The notes: generated from the sequence alone by a model not told the origin. A stretch of DNA of 39,753 nt from an uncultured Rhodopila sp. (GCA_903932145.1 CAIZFE010000052.1:1-39753), one strand, 5' to 3'; positions 1 to 8,829 are shown, counted from the first letter of the stretch. Translations and numbers: made by a program.

Positions 1-145
1 ATTCAAAGCTTCCATGTTCAGTGGCACCGCACGAGCCGAGGCTGCCCAATTCGGTCGGACGCCCGTCTCACAAAATTCAACCCTCAATCAGCCCCAAAAA
101 CGGGACCCTTAGGACAGGTCTAACGTTCTGATATCATTGTAATTT

Positions 146-739
146 TTACAAACTCGATGTCGCTTTACGTACCTTTGCGTCAAGGAACCCCAGCCACCAC
201 GCCAGGAACGTGACCGTCGGCACCGCCGCGAACCCGATCGCCTGCTGGATCGCGAACGCCCGTCCGCGCATGCGCTTCGGCACAAGTTCGGAGATGTAGG
301 TGTCCACCGTCACCAGTTCCACGCCGATGCCGAGGCCCGACATCATGCGCCAGAAATTCACGGTGTCCGCGCTGGTCTGAAACGCCATGATACAGGCGCA
401 GACAGCGTAGAAAAACAGCGAGTAGGTGAAGACAGTGCGCCGTCCGAACCGGTCCGCGAAGCGGGTCAGGAACATCGTTCCGATAAACAGGCCAGTAAAC
501 AGTGCGGCGATAAACGACGCCAAACCAGTGAAGCCGAAGAACGCCACCGTGGTGGGCGTGAAGATCTTTTCGGCGAACAGCCCGGGCGCAATCGTGCCTG
601 TGAGGAATATGGCGTAGGTATCGAACCATCCCCCCAGGGATATCAGGAGCACCAGAGCCCACAGATGCTGCGTCATCGGCAATCGGTCCAGCCGAGCGGT
701 GATTTCCGCCGCTGGTGTTACGACGAGTGTCGCGCTCAT
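146..739 (-). pseudogene. MFS transporter, N-terminal half only (truncated)
   Basis: This is an inner-membrane major facilitator superfamily transporter of about 197 residues. Normal members have 420-460 residues and 12 helices; here only about the first six are left. After a cytosolic N-terminus come a hydrophobic helix with GGWFDTYAIF, the loop 2-3 signature RFADRFGRR (MFS G-x-x-x-D-R-x-G-R-R type) and further helices. Around position 180 the reading frame leaves the family sequence (after FLAWWLGF) and stops within about 12 codons. The start at 739 has a strong GGGGGGAGA ribosome site. The AT-richer first 180 bases carry no recognisable gene. The break could be the edge of a deletion or an inserted element whose body lies outside the window. 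The substrate cannot be told. Confidence 0.7.
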
Positions 740-973
740 GCGTGCGTCTCCCCCCAATGGCGCATGCTTTCCGCGCCTTGTTTTTTCAGGGCGCGAGCGC
801 CAGAGGGACCCGCGCGACGTCAGGTTCCTCCAGGTTGAGGGAGAGTGCAATCGGCCCGGGATCCGAACCTGGTATCAATCCTATGAGACGAACCGGGGCC
901 GAAACGCGGGGTGTTGAGGTCCCGCTGGCAGCGAACAGCAGAAAGGGAGGTGAAAATCGGACCCGGCGCGCGT

Positions 974-1993
974 CTAGCCAAATTCCGGCATGATCTCTTT
1001 CGCAAACCGGCGCAGACTTCTCAGGCCGCGTTCGCCGCCACCCGATCCGCCGCCGTTGATCAGCACGTAACCAACACCGGCGTTTTCCAGGTCATGCAAA
1101 CGCCCGGCGATTTGATCTGGTGTGCCGTAGATGGCGCTGTTGAGGTTGATCTCGTTCGGATCACCCTCGGCACGGTCTGGTCCACCGAGCATCGTGCCAT
1201 CGGGGGCGGTCGCCAGTTTCAGTTGCCGCAAACGGTTGGCGAGACGGCGTTCCAGGGCTTCTTCGCGTTCCTGTTCGCTTTCCGAGACGAAAAACGCGCG
1301 CGTCACGCCGACCCGCATGCTGTCCCAGGTTTCTCCCCTGCCCTCCACTGCTTCGCGAAAAACCGAGATATTATGCGCCACGTCGGCCGGCGATGCGTAT
1401 TGCCCGAGCAACAGGTTGAAGCCGCGGCGGGCGACCTCGCGGATGGAGCGGTCGCTGCCGGCACCCATCCACACCACCGGGTGCGGTTTGCGGGACGGCG
1501 GCGGCTCGACGATGATGTCGTTGAACGTCCAGTATTTTCCCTTGTGCGAGAAACGTTCTTCCGACGTCCATGCCTTCAGGATCAGGTCGATGGATTCCTC
1601 AAATTTCTCGCGGGCTTCGGTCATGCCGACGTCGAAACCGACAAATTCGTTGTATCGGTAACCGGTGCCGATTCCGAAATCCAGGCGCCCGCCCGACAGC
1701 AGATCCAGCGTGGCGGCCTGTTCAGCCAGCAGAATAGGATTATGCCAGGGCAGCACCATGACCGCCGTGCCCAACCGCAGTGTGGTTGTGCGGGCACCGA
1801 GCCAGGTGAGCAGGTTCAGGGTGGCCGAGACCTGGCCGAAGCCGGTGAAATGGTGCTCCACCACGAAGGTGCCGTGAAACCCGAGTGCCTCGGCTTCCAC
1901 ATTGTAGTTGATAAAATCGCGAAACCCTTCGGCGCTGTCGAACTCGCCGCTTCCCCGCCGCGCCGCGGCGCTGCCAAACAGACCGAACCGCAT
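974..1993 (-). CDS. LLM-class flavin-dependent oxidoreductase (luciferase-like monooxygenase)
   Basis: A 339-residue protein with the bacterial luciferase-like TIM-barrel fold, predicted to oxidise an organic substrate using reduced FMN/F420 and oxygen. The family features are visible: an N-terminal MRFGLFG strand, VEHHF near residue 45 (the typical E-H-H flavin/substrate pocket), the W-H-N-P-I/L-L-A-E-Q block near 85, SGGRLDFGIGTGY near 105, and a C-terminal GTPDQIAGRL motif. Length is normal for the family. The start is supported by a GGAGG site 10 bases upstream. It reads towards the truncated MFS gene but is separated from it by about 230 bases, so co-transcription is unproven. The substrate is unknown. 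Confidence 0.88.
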   Translation of the reverse strand: MRFGLFGSAAARRGSGEFDSAEGFRDFINYNVEAEALGFHGTFVVEHHFTGFGQVSATLNLLTWLGARTTTLRLGTAVMVLPWHNPILLAEQAATLDLLSGGRLDFGIGTGYRYNEFVGFDVGMTEAREKFEESIDLILKAWTSEERFSHKGKYWTFNDIIVEPPPSRKPHPVVWMGAGSDRSIREVARRGFNLLLGQYASPADVAHNISVFREAVEGRGETWDSMRVGVTRAFFVSESEQEREEALERRLANRLRQLKLATAPDGTMLGGPDRAEGDPNEINLNSAIYGTPDQIAGRLHDLENAGVGYVLINGGGSGGGERGLRSLRRFAKEIMPEFG

Positions 1994-2177
1994 CCGTGTG
2001 ATCCTCCGGTTGATTTGGCGTTCAGACTAAGGCGACGCCCAACCATTGGCGAATCCGTCGTCAGACCGTTCATGCGAAAGCGGGTGATTTGTGCGGCCGG
2101 CCTGTGTCCGCGTCTGCCGCCACGGGTTCCCCGGACAAGCCGATCAAAGCCACAGTCATTGTCTCAAAAGCAGGGAA

Positions 2178-2210
2178 ATCGCTTTCCGCAGCCATGCCGC
2201 GGGAAGCGAT
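2178..2210 (-). terminator. Terminator-like hairpin after the 335-residue ORF
   Basis: Long imperfect inverted repeat ATCGCTTTCCGC / GCGGGAAGCGAT with a short loop, 16 bases beyond the stop of the minus-strand gene at 2226. On the minus strand it is followed by TTCCCTGCTTTT, a weak U-tract. A G-run precedes it. It probably ends transcription of the 2226-3233 gene. Confidence 0.5.
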
Positions 2211-2225
2211 CCCCCCCCCATTCAT

Positions 2226-3233
2226 TTAGCCAAAAGTCGCAAGGTAGGTGCCCGTGCCCGCCTTATCGGGCAGGACATAGAGGCCCATCATCAGGTTCCG
2301 GTAGATAGTGTTGCCGGTTGTCAGTTCGGCTCCTGGAAAAGCAAAAGGTGTCCAGGCTGCCTCACCAAATGACCCATCCGGCTTGACGGGAATGAAGATA
2401 AACGTCGCCGACGCCGCACCCGAACCGCCGGCCAGATGAAAGCCCCCGGGCACTGCGGTAATTCCCTCGAAATGGGTTACCACGGCCGGATCGTTATTGT
2501 AGGTGTACCAGGTCAGTTGGCTGAACGACCCCGTTTCGGAATCGTATCTGACCAGGAAGCCCTTGTTGAGGCCGGCACCGTCTTTGGCTCCGCCAACGAT
2601 CGTGTAGGCGGCGCCGCCAATTTCATTTTGCCAGATGCCGTATGCGGTGATCAGGGAAACGTCATCGCCAAAATCAAAAAGGGTCCATGTCCCCTTGGTA
2701 ACATTGTAGATGAAGGCATTCGCGGACAGCGGATCGCCATGCAGATCGTAGTTGCCCACGACAAGGTCGCCCATCGTGCTATGCGCGATGGTGTTTGCGA
2801 CCGATTGACCGCCTACCGCGCCAGGGGGCACATCGATCTGCGTCCAGACCCCACCGCCGGCCGGTGGTCCTTCATACATCATGCCGTGGTTACGAGCCCC
2901 ACTATCGGCATACTGGTAGCTCCCGACCGCGCGGACATTACCAGCGCCCAGCCCCGGATTGAACTTAAACGTATCCGGCCCGTAATAGGTCGATGCCGTG
3001 ACCGTCTGGCCGTCGAACACGGGCGGCAGCGCGTACATACCCGCGTCGTTCGTGGGTGATGGCGGGCCAACATAGAGGAAAGCAGTCGTGATGCCGTTGA
3101 CCGAACCACTGCCGGTCAAAACGACATTGGAGTCGTCCATGCCGCGAACGCCGGTAACAATCTTGCCGGGTGCAAGGATTGTGGTGGAGGAGACATTTTG
3201 GTCACTCGTTTGGGTGGTCGTTGCGCTGAACAT
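2226..3233 (-). CDS. Hypothetical protein, possible beta-propeller-like repeats
   Basis: A 335-residue protein that I do not recognise. It is rich in Gly, Thr, Ser, Asn and aromatic residues with few charges, and has repeating short beta-strand-like blocks (for example TAFLYVGPP, GMMYEGPP, NAFIYNV, ATFIFIPV). This resembles secreted or surface proteins with kelch/HAF-type repeats. No signal peptide or membrane segment is visible at the N-terminus, MFSATTTQTSDQ. The gene stands alone, with an inverted repeat (AGGGTG-7-CACCCT) upstream and a terminator-like hairpin downstream, so it looks like a single-gene transcription unit. A propeller fold is only an inference from the strand periodicity. 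Confidence 0.6.
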   Translation of the reverse strand: MFSATTTQTSDQNVSSTTILAPGKIVTGVRGMDDSNVVLTGSGSVNGITTAFLYVGPPSPTNDAGMYALPPVFDGQTVTASTYYGPDTFKFNPGLGAGNVRAVGSYQYADSGARNHGMMYEGPPAGGGVWTQIDVPPGAVGGQSVANTIAHSTMGDLVVGNYDLHGDPLSANAFIYNVTKGTWTLFDFGDDVSLITAYGIWQNEIGGAAYTIVGGAKDGAGLNKGFLVRYDSETGSFSQLTWYTYNNDPAVVTHFEGITAVPGGFHLAGGSGAASATFIFIPVKPDGSFGEAAWTPFAFPGAELTTGNTIYRNLMMGLYVLPDKAGTGTYLATFG

Positions 3234-3245
3234 TTGACGTCCTCC

Positions 3246-3264
3246 AGGGTGTACTATTCACCCT
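3246..3264. promoter_or_regulatory. Inverted repeat upstream of the 335-residue ORF
   Basis: AGGGTG and CACCCT arms separated by seven bases, 13 bases upstream of the minus-strand start codon at 3233. Its position fits an operator or a 5' leader hairpin. No regulator gene is next to it, and six-base arms can arise by chance. Confidence 0.25.
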
Positions 3265-3383
3265 ACTGCGGCGCAATGATTTATGCAATTCATAGTTGCA
3301 TTTGTGACAATAGAAACCACCGATATACGTGAAAGGATCGTTCGGGACGAACCGCGCGGAACCAGCCGAACAGCCAAACCCGT

Positions 3384-4106
3384 CTAATGCGCTCTGATCC
3401 AATCGACCATCGGCGGTACCACCTGCTGCTCAATCCCCAGATAGCCATGCTGCGACATGGCCCCGCAGGCATCGCCTTTCGATAGTCCGCCCGACACAGC
3501 CAGCAATTGCCGGACCGGCGCACCGGTCAACCGGCCCATCGCGTCATCGACACCGGCGAACGGGCTGACGTGACAGCCGTCGTCGCGGTTATGCACGACC
3601 AGCACCGGAACAGCGATCTTCTCTAACGCGACCCCCGCCATCCCCTGCCCCCAAACCGAGGACGTCAGAATGACACCGTGAATGCGCTTACCCAGCACGG
3701 AAGCTGCATTACCCGCCGAAACGGAGCCCCGGCTGGTGCCAATCAGCCAGACCGGAGCATCCGAACGCGATTTCGCCAGGTCGACTACCGCACCGATGTC
3801 CAGGGCGTGCTCCGCGCTGGCCCGAAATGCGATCGACATGCCGGCGGGATGATCGGACGGAGTATCGATCACCAGGACAGTGAAGCCTTGCCGCACGAGA
3901 TCCGGCGCGATGCGGATCAGAAAATTCCGCGATACTTGCGCAACGATTCCGTCTCCACCGGGAAACAGCAGGATACTGGCGGCCGGCTTCGCGGCGAACG
4001 TCGCATAGACCGGCTGGGTCACCCCCGGACGCGTCGGCAGATCGATCCGCTGCTCCGCTCGCGCCACGTACGGAAGTAACATCGCCAGAACGATAAGCAA
4101 ACGCAT
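3384..4106 (-). CDS. Secreted alpha/beta hydrolase (dienelactone hydrolase-like)
   Basis: A protein of about 240 residues with an N-terminal signal peptide (MRLLIVLAMLLPYVARAEQ, probable cleavage after ARA), so probably periplasmic. The alpha/beta hydrolase core shows the oxyanion strand ILLFPGGDG, a nucleophile elbow G-T-S-R-G (Gly-x-Ser-x-Gly), an acidic residue in VVHNRDDGC and a possible catalytic His in SQHGY. The frame stays open far upstream, but the start at 4106 was chosen because the signal peptide begins there and an AGAGGGG site lies eight bases upstream. It is 165 bases downstream of the secreted DUF5666-like gene on the same strand and the two may be co-transcribed. The substrate is unknown. 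Confidence 0.75.
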   Translation of the reverse strand: MRLLIVLAMLLPYVARAEQRIDLPTRPGVTQPVYATFAAKPAASILLFPGGDGIVAQVSRNFLIRIAPDLVRQGFTVLVIDTPSDHPAGMSIAFRASAEHALDIGAVVDLAKSRSDAPVWLIGTSRGSVSAGNAASVLGKRIHGVILTSSVWGQGMAGVALEKIAVPVLVVHNRDDGCHVSPFAGVDDAMGRLTGAPVRQLLAVSGGLSKGDACGAMSQHGYLGIEQQVVPPMVDWIRAH

Positions 4107-4270
4107 GACGCGCCCCTCTGTAGCAACGGTTGACCCGTTCCGAAACGAACGAAGTTGCCGAGAACTACCGAACCGATCCGCGCCGGACGGCCGGGCTGCC
4201 AACCCCCGGCCCATGTGGCGTAACTTCAGGCACGATCCAGCGGCGGCAACTCCGGATCGGTGACGTCCGG

Positions 4271-4879
4271 TCACATCGGCGGAACCAAACCGTCCTTGCC
4301 GACGCCGACGCTGGAGGCAGTCACCGTGCCGTCCTCAGCGCGCGTGCCGTTGATGATCACGTTCGCACCGACGGTCAGCGCCGTACGATCGGTTGGCTCG
4401 TAGGTGACGAAGGGCACGTTATCCGGCACCACGACCTGCTTTTCGCCGCCCTTGTAGGTGATGGTAACGGTGCGGCCGTTGGCATTGACCAGATTACCCA
4501 CGGTGCCGTTGGTCATGCTGCTGCCGGCGCCCAGATCCCAGTCGCGGGTGCCTTCGCCGACGCCACGCATGCTGGGCGGGAACACCTGGATTTCAAGCGC
4601 CTTCAATGTGCCATCGGGCTGCGTCACAGCCGCGGTGCCGATGTAGCTGCCAACCGCGATGTCGCCAGGCTGGGCCACTTTTAGCCAGGTGATGCGGACC
4701 CCGGCCGGCAATTTGGCACTTGCCTTGGCGCCACTGCGCAAGGTCAGCCCGATGCTATCAGCCGAGACTGCGTCGATCGTGCCGCGCAGCCGCGCCGGCG
4801 TCCCGGGGCTTTGGGCGAATACGCTGGCGGAGAGGGAAACCCCGGCAAGGAACGCCAGAAACATACGCTTATTTACCAT
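4271..4879 (-). CDS. Secreted DUF5666-like beta-barrel protein
   Basis: A 202-residue exported protein with signal peptide MVNKRMFLAFLAGVSLSASVFAQ. The mature part begins with PARLRGTIDAVSADSIGLTL, followed by KLPAGVRITW and later GRTVTITYKGGEKQVVVP and ADGTVTASSVGVGKDG-like strands. The pattern G-x-I/V-x-x-V-x-x-x-x-I-x-L, repeated about twice, is typical of the DUF5666/OB-like family of periplasmic proteins of unknown function. The start has AGGG nine bases upstream. It is the first gene of a possible two-gene unit with the hydrolase at 3384-4106. Confidence 0.7.
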   Translation of the reverse strand: MVNKRMFLAFLAGVSLSASVFAQSPGTPARLRGTIDAVSADSIGLTLRSGAKASAKLPAGVRITWLKVAQPGDIAVGSYIGTAAVTQPDGTLKALEIQVFPPSMRGVGEGTRDWDLGAGSSMTNGTVGNLVNANGRTVTITYKGGEKQVVVPDNVPFVTYEPTDRTALTVGANVIINGTRAEDGTVTASSVGVGKDGLVPPM

Positions 4880-5200
4880 TTTTTTGATCCCTGTCGGCGG
4901 CGGAAAACGACCGTTCAGCGGCCCCTGGCTCGCCTGGAGGTCCAGACTTGCGCGGTATATCGCACTGGGAAATGACGCCGGGGTATTGGACTGTCAAGGG
5001 CAACCCGGTTTGGTTCGGCGACCGGGACCGTTCATGTTGGCGGTGGATCTTTCGCGTGTGCCGGCGGCCGCGGTCGCCGGCCAGCGACGGTTCCAGAAGG
5101 TGTGATCCGAACCAAGCCGGGAAACACAGTAGTGTAGCGGTCGGGTGGACTCGCGGGCGGGTTCTGGCAAACAGTGGCGCATGCCGATTGAGGAAGCCAA
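4880..5200. other. Gene-free divergent promoter region
   Basis: About 320 bases between two divergently transcribed genes. Open frames exist here on both strands but show no recognisable protein sequence and no convincing ribosome sites. It probably holds the two promoters. I see no clear repeat or terminator. Confidence 0.4.
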
Positions 5201-5947
5201 ATGACACGACACGATCTACGCCATCGGGGCGAAGCCACACTGCGGACGGTGTTCGGGTCCGCCGCCCAACAGGCCGGGCTGGCGAACCTGCTGACCGAGG
5301 CGGCGTATGGCGGGATCTGGACCCGCCCCGAATTGTCCGTTCAGGACCGGCTGATCTGCTCTATCGCGGCCTTGGGCGTGGGACCACGGTTGAAGGCGCT
5401 GCGGCGGCACATCGGCGCCGGCCTGGATCACGGCCTCACCGCCGAGGCGATCCGCGAAATCCTGGTGCAGGCCGGGCTGTATGCCGGCTTTTCCGCCGCT
5501 GAGGAAACACTGGAACTGGCGGGGGAAATGTTCGCCGCCCGTGGCATTCAGTTCCCCGCCGATCCGCCGGAAGACGCGTCGCTGGAGGAACTAGACCGGC
5601 GTGGTGCGGCGCTGATGGCCTCGCTGCACGGCAGCCGAGCCACGCAGGGGTATGCATCGCCGGACAATCCGGTGACCGGGCTGCTGTATCCGGCGGCGAT
5701 CCGGTACGGATATGGCGAGATCTGGTCGCGTCCCGGGCTGGAAATCCGCCAGCGCGCCCTGGTCGCCGTCGCCTGCTTCACCGCCCTGCGCCTGCCCGAC
5801 CAGGTCGCGAAGTTCGGACAATCCGCGCTGAACATCGGCCTGACCAAGGCCCAGGTGCTGGAGGCGATTATCCAGACCGCGCCGTTGACCGGATTCCCGC
5901 CGGCGTTGAATGCACTCGGCGCGATCAGCGCGGCGTTCACCGCATGA
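5201..5947 (+). CDS. Carboxymuconolactone decarboxylase-family protein (two CMD domains)
   Basis: A 248-residue, mostly helical protein with two tandem CMD/AhpD-like domains, at about residues 35-110 and 160-240. Each carries the helix pattern W.RP.L....R.L...A.......L..H...GL....I.E.L.Q. Both lack the C-x-x-C peroxidase pair of true AhpD, so the decarboxylase/lactonase-like branch is more likely. The start has AGGAAG upstream. The stop overlaps the next gene by ATGA, so the two are translationally coupled, which suggests a joint step in the breakdown of a small carboxylic acid. The reaction is not known from sequence. Confidence 0.82.
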   Translation: MTRHDLRHRGEATLRTVFGSAAQQAGLANLLTEAAYGGIWTRPELSVQDRLICSIAALGVGPRLKALRRHIGAGLDHGLTAEAIREILVQAGLYAGFSAAEETLELAGEMFAARGIQFPADPPEDASLEELDRRGAALMASLHGSRATQGYASPDNPVTGLLYPAAIRYGYGEIWSRPGLEIRQRALVAVACFTALRLPDQVAKFGQSALNIGLTKAQVLEAIIQTAPLTGFPPALNALGAISAAFTA

Positions 5948-6657
5948 TCACTTACGGCACCAGGCGGCTGGGCTTGCTGGTGCCGTCCGGTAACAGCGTG
6001 GCGGAAACCGAACTGCGGGCGATGTTGCCCGATGACGTCACGATGTTGGCGACGCGGTTGGCCCTACGCGGCAGTTCGGAAGCCGAACTGATGGCGATGC
6101 TGACCGATCTGGACAATGCCGCGTCGTTACTGGGACACGCCGAACCCGATGTGATTGCATTCCATTGCACGGCCGTTTCAACCTTTGCGCCGCATTTGGC
6201 CGGTGAGATCACCGCCCGCATCACCGCCGCGACCGGCCGCCCCGCCATCGCGACGGCGGACGCGATCCTGGCGGCGTTCCGGATGCTTGGGACCCGGCGG
6301 GTGCTGCTTGTCACACCGTATATCCGGCCGGTGCATCAGCGGGAGATCGCCTATCTTACCGCGAACGGTCTGACCGTCGTCGCCGGAAGCTGCCTGGGCG
6401 TGGACACCAACGCCGAGATGGCGCGCATTACGCCAGAGGCCATCGCCGCTCAGGTGCACGACGTAGCGGCGGGCGTCGTTGCCGATGCCTGTTTCATCAG
6501 TTGCACCGCCATCCGGTCGGCGGGCCTGATCGCTGATCTGGAGGCATCACTGCGGATGCCGGTGATCACCAGCAATCAGGTGCTGGCCTGGCATGCTTTG
6601 CGGGTTTTGGGGGTGAAAACACAGGTTAACGGGTTCGGCCGGCTGTTTCAGCAATAG
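5944..6657 (+). CDS. Maleate isomerase / Asp-Glu racemase superfamily enzyme
   Basis: A 237-residue protein of the family that includes maleate cis-trans isomerase and arylmalonate decarboxylase. The N-terminal LGLLVPSGNSVAETEL is the typical phosphate/carboxylate-binding loop. The two catalytic-cysteine regions are visible as FHCTAVST (about residue 75) and ISCTAIRS (about 185), as expected for the two-cysteine mechanism. The C-terminal PVITSNQVLAWHALR also matches the family. It is coupled by a four-base overlap to the CMD gene, so it probably acts on a dicarboxylate in the same pathway. Isomerase and decarboxylase roles cannot be separated here. Confidence 0.85.
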   Translation: MITYGTRRLGLLVPSGNSVAETELRAMLPDDVTMLATRLALRGSSEAELMAMLTDLDNAASLLGHAEPDVIAFHCTAVSTFAPHLAGEITARITAATGRPAIATADAILAAFRMLGTRRVLLVTPYIRPVHQREIAYLTANGLTVVAGSCLGVDTNAEMARITPEAIAAQVHDVAAGVVADACFISCTAIRSAGLIADLEASLRMPVITSNQVLAWHALRVLGVKTQVNGFGRLFQQ

Positions 6658-6686
6658 AGTTCGGCGCCAAAACTATTCGATATCCG

Positions 6687-6959
6687 TTACTGGTAGTGGT
6701 TACGGCACATGGCAATTTCGATCCTCTGATCCGTGCTGGCGTTACCTGCAACACGGTAAACCAGCCGATGCTCGCTGGTAATGCGCCGGGACCACCAGCC
6801 GGCCATATCCCCTTTCAGGCCCTCGGGCTTACCGAGTCCCTGGAAAGGACTCCGGCGAACATCCTTGATCAAAGCGTTGATTCGGATCAGGATCGCAGGG
6901 TCGTTTTCGAGCCAATACTGATAGTCGCTCCATCCCTCGCCGGTGAAATGAACCCTCAC
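6687..6959 (-). CDS. yoeB: YoeB-family mRNA interferase toxin
   Basis: A 90-residue toxin of the RelE/YoeB family that cleaves mRNA in the ribosomal A site. Visible are the N-terminal GWSDYQYW block, the GLGKPEGLKGDMAGWWSRRI core and the catalytic set: Glu-His-Arg in SEHRLVYR and the C-terminal His-Tyr of CRNHYQ, equivalent to E46/R65/H83/Y84 of E. coli YoeB. The GTG start overlaps the stop of the antitoxin gene (GTGA), giving the usual antitoxin-first coupling. It appears intact. Confidence 0.93.
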   Translation of the reverse strand: MRVHFTGEGWSDYQYWLENDPAILIRINALIKDVRRSPFQGLGKPEGLKGDMAGWWSRRITSEHRLVYRVAGNASTDQRIEIAMCRNHYQ

Positions 6960-7231
6960 GATTTCGCGGACAGATGAGGCTCAATCAATTCGTGTTCCGT
7001 TGTCAGGCCGGCATCGGCTTCACGCATGGAGTTCAACAGGCGCCGGGCGTTGGCCGGGTTGCTGAGCAGATAAACTGTTTCCTGCCAGCCTGCGAACTCC
7101 TCCTCCGACAGAATGACAACGTTACCCTTGCCGCCCTGACGGGTCACCACGATTGGGGTTCGGTCATCCACGGCCTGGTCCATGTAACGTGCCAGGTTTT
7201 GGCGGAGGTCGGTGTAGGAGACGTGGCCCAT
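6956..7231 (-). CDS. yefM: YefM/Phd-family antitoxin
   Basis: A 91-residue antitoxin that binds YoeB and represses its own operon. The N-terminal DNA-binding part reads MGHVSYTDLRQNLARYMDQ, followed by PIVVTRQGGKGNVVILSEEEF (positions about 27-46) and the YLLSNPANARRLLNSM helix, all typical of YefM. The frame is open far upstream, but the start at 7231 fits the family length and has AAGGG nine bases upstream. The toxin follows with a four-base overlap. The upstream GGTACCGGTATCTGTAC stretch may hold the operator but is not a perfect palindrome. Confidence 0.92.
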   Translation of the reverse strand: MGHVSYTDLRQNLARYMDQAVDDRTPIVVTRQGGKGNVVILSEEEFAGWQETVYLLSNPANARRLLNSMREADAGLTTEHELIEPHLSAKS

Positions 7232-7381
7232 TTGGGATGCCCTTGGATTAGGTACCGGTATCTGTACTTTTTCTGCATGTTTTGCAAGGCTTCCGGAGCG
7301 ACATCCCGGAAACCCCACGGCAACTCTGGTCAGGCGCCCCCAATCCGCTAGCATCACCCTCATCCACCCGGGAGACACACC

Positions 7382-8263
7382 ATGCCCTTCGCCATGACCG
7401 ATGACGGCGTCCGCCTGCACTATGAGGAAACCGGCTCCGGCACGCCGGTGATTTTCGTGCATGAATTCGCCGGCGATCACCGCGCCTGGGAAACGCAGAT
7501 GCGCCATTTCGGCCAGCGTTACCGCGCGATTACATACGCCGCGCGCGGCTATCCGCCCTCGGATGTGCCGGACGACGTGGCGCAATACTCGCAGGCACGG
7601 GCGGCGGACGACATCGCTTCGGTGCTCGATCATTTGGGCATCGACAAGGCGCATGTGGTCGGCCTGTCGATGGGCGGGTTCGCCACCTTGCATTTCGGCT
7701 TCCGCCATCCCGGCCGGGCGTTGTCGCTGGTCGTGGCCGGGTGCGGCTATGGCGCGGAAAAAGGCCAGCGCGACAAATTCCGCTCGGAAGTCGCCGCCGT
7801 CGCCGCGTTCCTCGACGAACACGGGATCGAGACGTTCGCCGCGAAATACGCCTACGGCCCGACCCGCGTGCAGTTTGAGAACAAAGATCCGCGCGGCTTC
7901 GACGAATTCAAACGCCAACTCGCCGAACATTCCGCCGTGGGCGCACGGAATACCCAGTTGGGCGTTCAGGGGGAGCGTCCGTCGCTATACGATCTGGTGG
8001 ACCAGATGGCGGCACTGACCGTGCCGGTGCTGGTCCTGACGGGTGACGAGGACTGGCCCTGCCTGCAACCCGCCCTGTTGTTGAAGCAGACGATCCCCGG
8101 GGCCGCGTTGTCGGTGATGCCGAACTGCGGCCACACAATCAATCTGGAGGACCCCGATCAGTTCAACCGGCTGGTCGGCGATTTCATCGTCCAGGTCGAT
8201 TCGGGACGCTGGCCGAAACGCGATCCTCGGGCAATGGTCACCTCCATCACCGGGATGAAGTGA
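7382..8263 (+). CDS. Alpha/beta hydrolase
   Basis: A 293-residue soluble hydrolase of the alpha/beta fold. Visible are the oxyanion-hole strand VIFVHEFAG, the nucleophile elbow GLSMGG (Ser near residue 96), the acidic residue in LTGDEDW and the catalytic His in CGHTINLE, all in the usual order. No signal peptide is seen. GGAG precedes the ATG. It is transcribed divergently from the YefM-YoeB pair, with about 150 bases between. Related enzymes include 3-oxoadipate enol-lactonase and haloalkane-type hydrolases; the substrate cannot be assigned. Confidence 0.88.
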   Translation: MPFAMTDDGVRLHYEETGSGTPVIFVHEFAGDHRAWETQMRHFGQRYRAITYAARGYPPSDVPDDVAQYSQARAADDIASVLDHLGIDKAHVVGLSMGGFATLHFGFRHPGRALSLVVAGCGYGAEKGQRDKFRSEVAAVAAFLDEHGIETFAAKYAYGPTRVQFENKDPRGFDEFKRQLAEHSAVGARNTQLGVQGERPSLYDLVDQMAALTVPVLVLTGDEDWPCLQPALLLKQTIPGAALSVMPNCGHTINLEDPDQFNRLVGDFIVQVDSGRWPKRDPRAMVTSITGMK

Positions 8264-8319
8264 CCATCACGGCCCCGTGATTCGACCGGTCGCGGCGGCC
8301 GTCGATACGGTCTGCCGCG

Positions 8320-8829
8320 ATGCAGACACGGATTCTTCCACTGTTGGCTTTGGCAGCCGGCCTGTCAGGCTGCGGATCGGTGCTGACGGCCACGACGGCT
8401 GACGTCGCCGGCATCGCCGGTGCCGGAGCCGCGGGGGCCGTCACCAAAAGCGCGGCCGCCGCGGCGGGTATCGGCCTCGGCATCGCGGCCGGAGCCAATG
8501 CCGGTTTGGCAAGCGTTGAACGCGACGTCCACCGAGCCGAACAGGATCAAATCGCGCAGGCGGCCGGCCCCCTGGCGCCCGGCGTGGTCGGACACTGGAG
8601 CGTGTCCCACCGCATCCCGATCGAGGACGACGAGCACGGCGATCTCGTCGTTTCCCGCCTGCTCGGTGCGGCGGATTTCACCTGCAAGGAGATCGTGTTC
8701 TCCGTCGATACCATCGAGAAAAAAATTCCCAATCGGGCGTTCTACACCGCCACCGTGTGCAAGGATGGCGCGGCCTGGAAATGGGCCTCCGCCGAACCGG
8801 CGACGGAGCGCTGGGGTTCGCTCCAGTGA
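8320..8829 (+). CDS. Glycine-zipper lipoprotein, first of a tandem pair
   Basis: A 169-residue predicted lipoprotein. The signal peptide MQTRILPLLALAAGLSGCG has lipobox L-S-G-C. Then follow an Ala/Gly-rich segment (residues 28-65, glycine-zipper like) and a soluble domain with two Cys (FTCKEIVFSV and ATVCKDG) ending in WKWASAEPATERWGSLQ. The next gene is a clear paralogue with the same domain order and ending, and its GTG start overlaps this stop by four bases. The function is unknown. An outer-membrane location is likely because the residue after Cys is Gly, not Asp. Confidence 0.72.
   Translation: MQTRILPLLALAAGLSGCGSVLTATTADVAGIAGAGAAGAVTKSAAAAAGIGLGIAAGANAGLASVERDVHRAEQDQIAQAAGPLAPGVVGHWSVSHRIPIEDDEHGDLVVSRLLGAADFTCKEIVFSVDTIEKKIPNRAFYTATVCKDGAAWKWASAEPATERWGSLQ

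Noticed and set aside
911..2308. 465-codon plus-strand frame across the LLM gene
   Set aside because: Antisense shadow; the LLM oxidoreductase on the minus strand shows all the family motifs.
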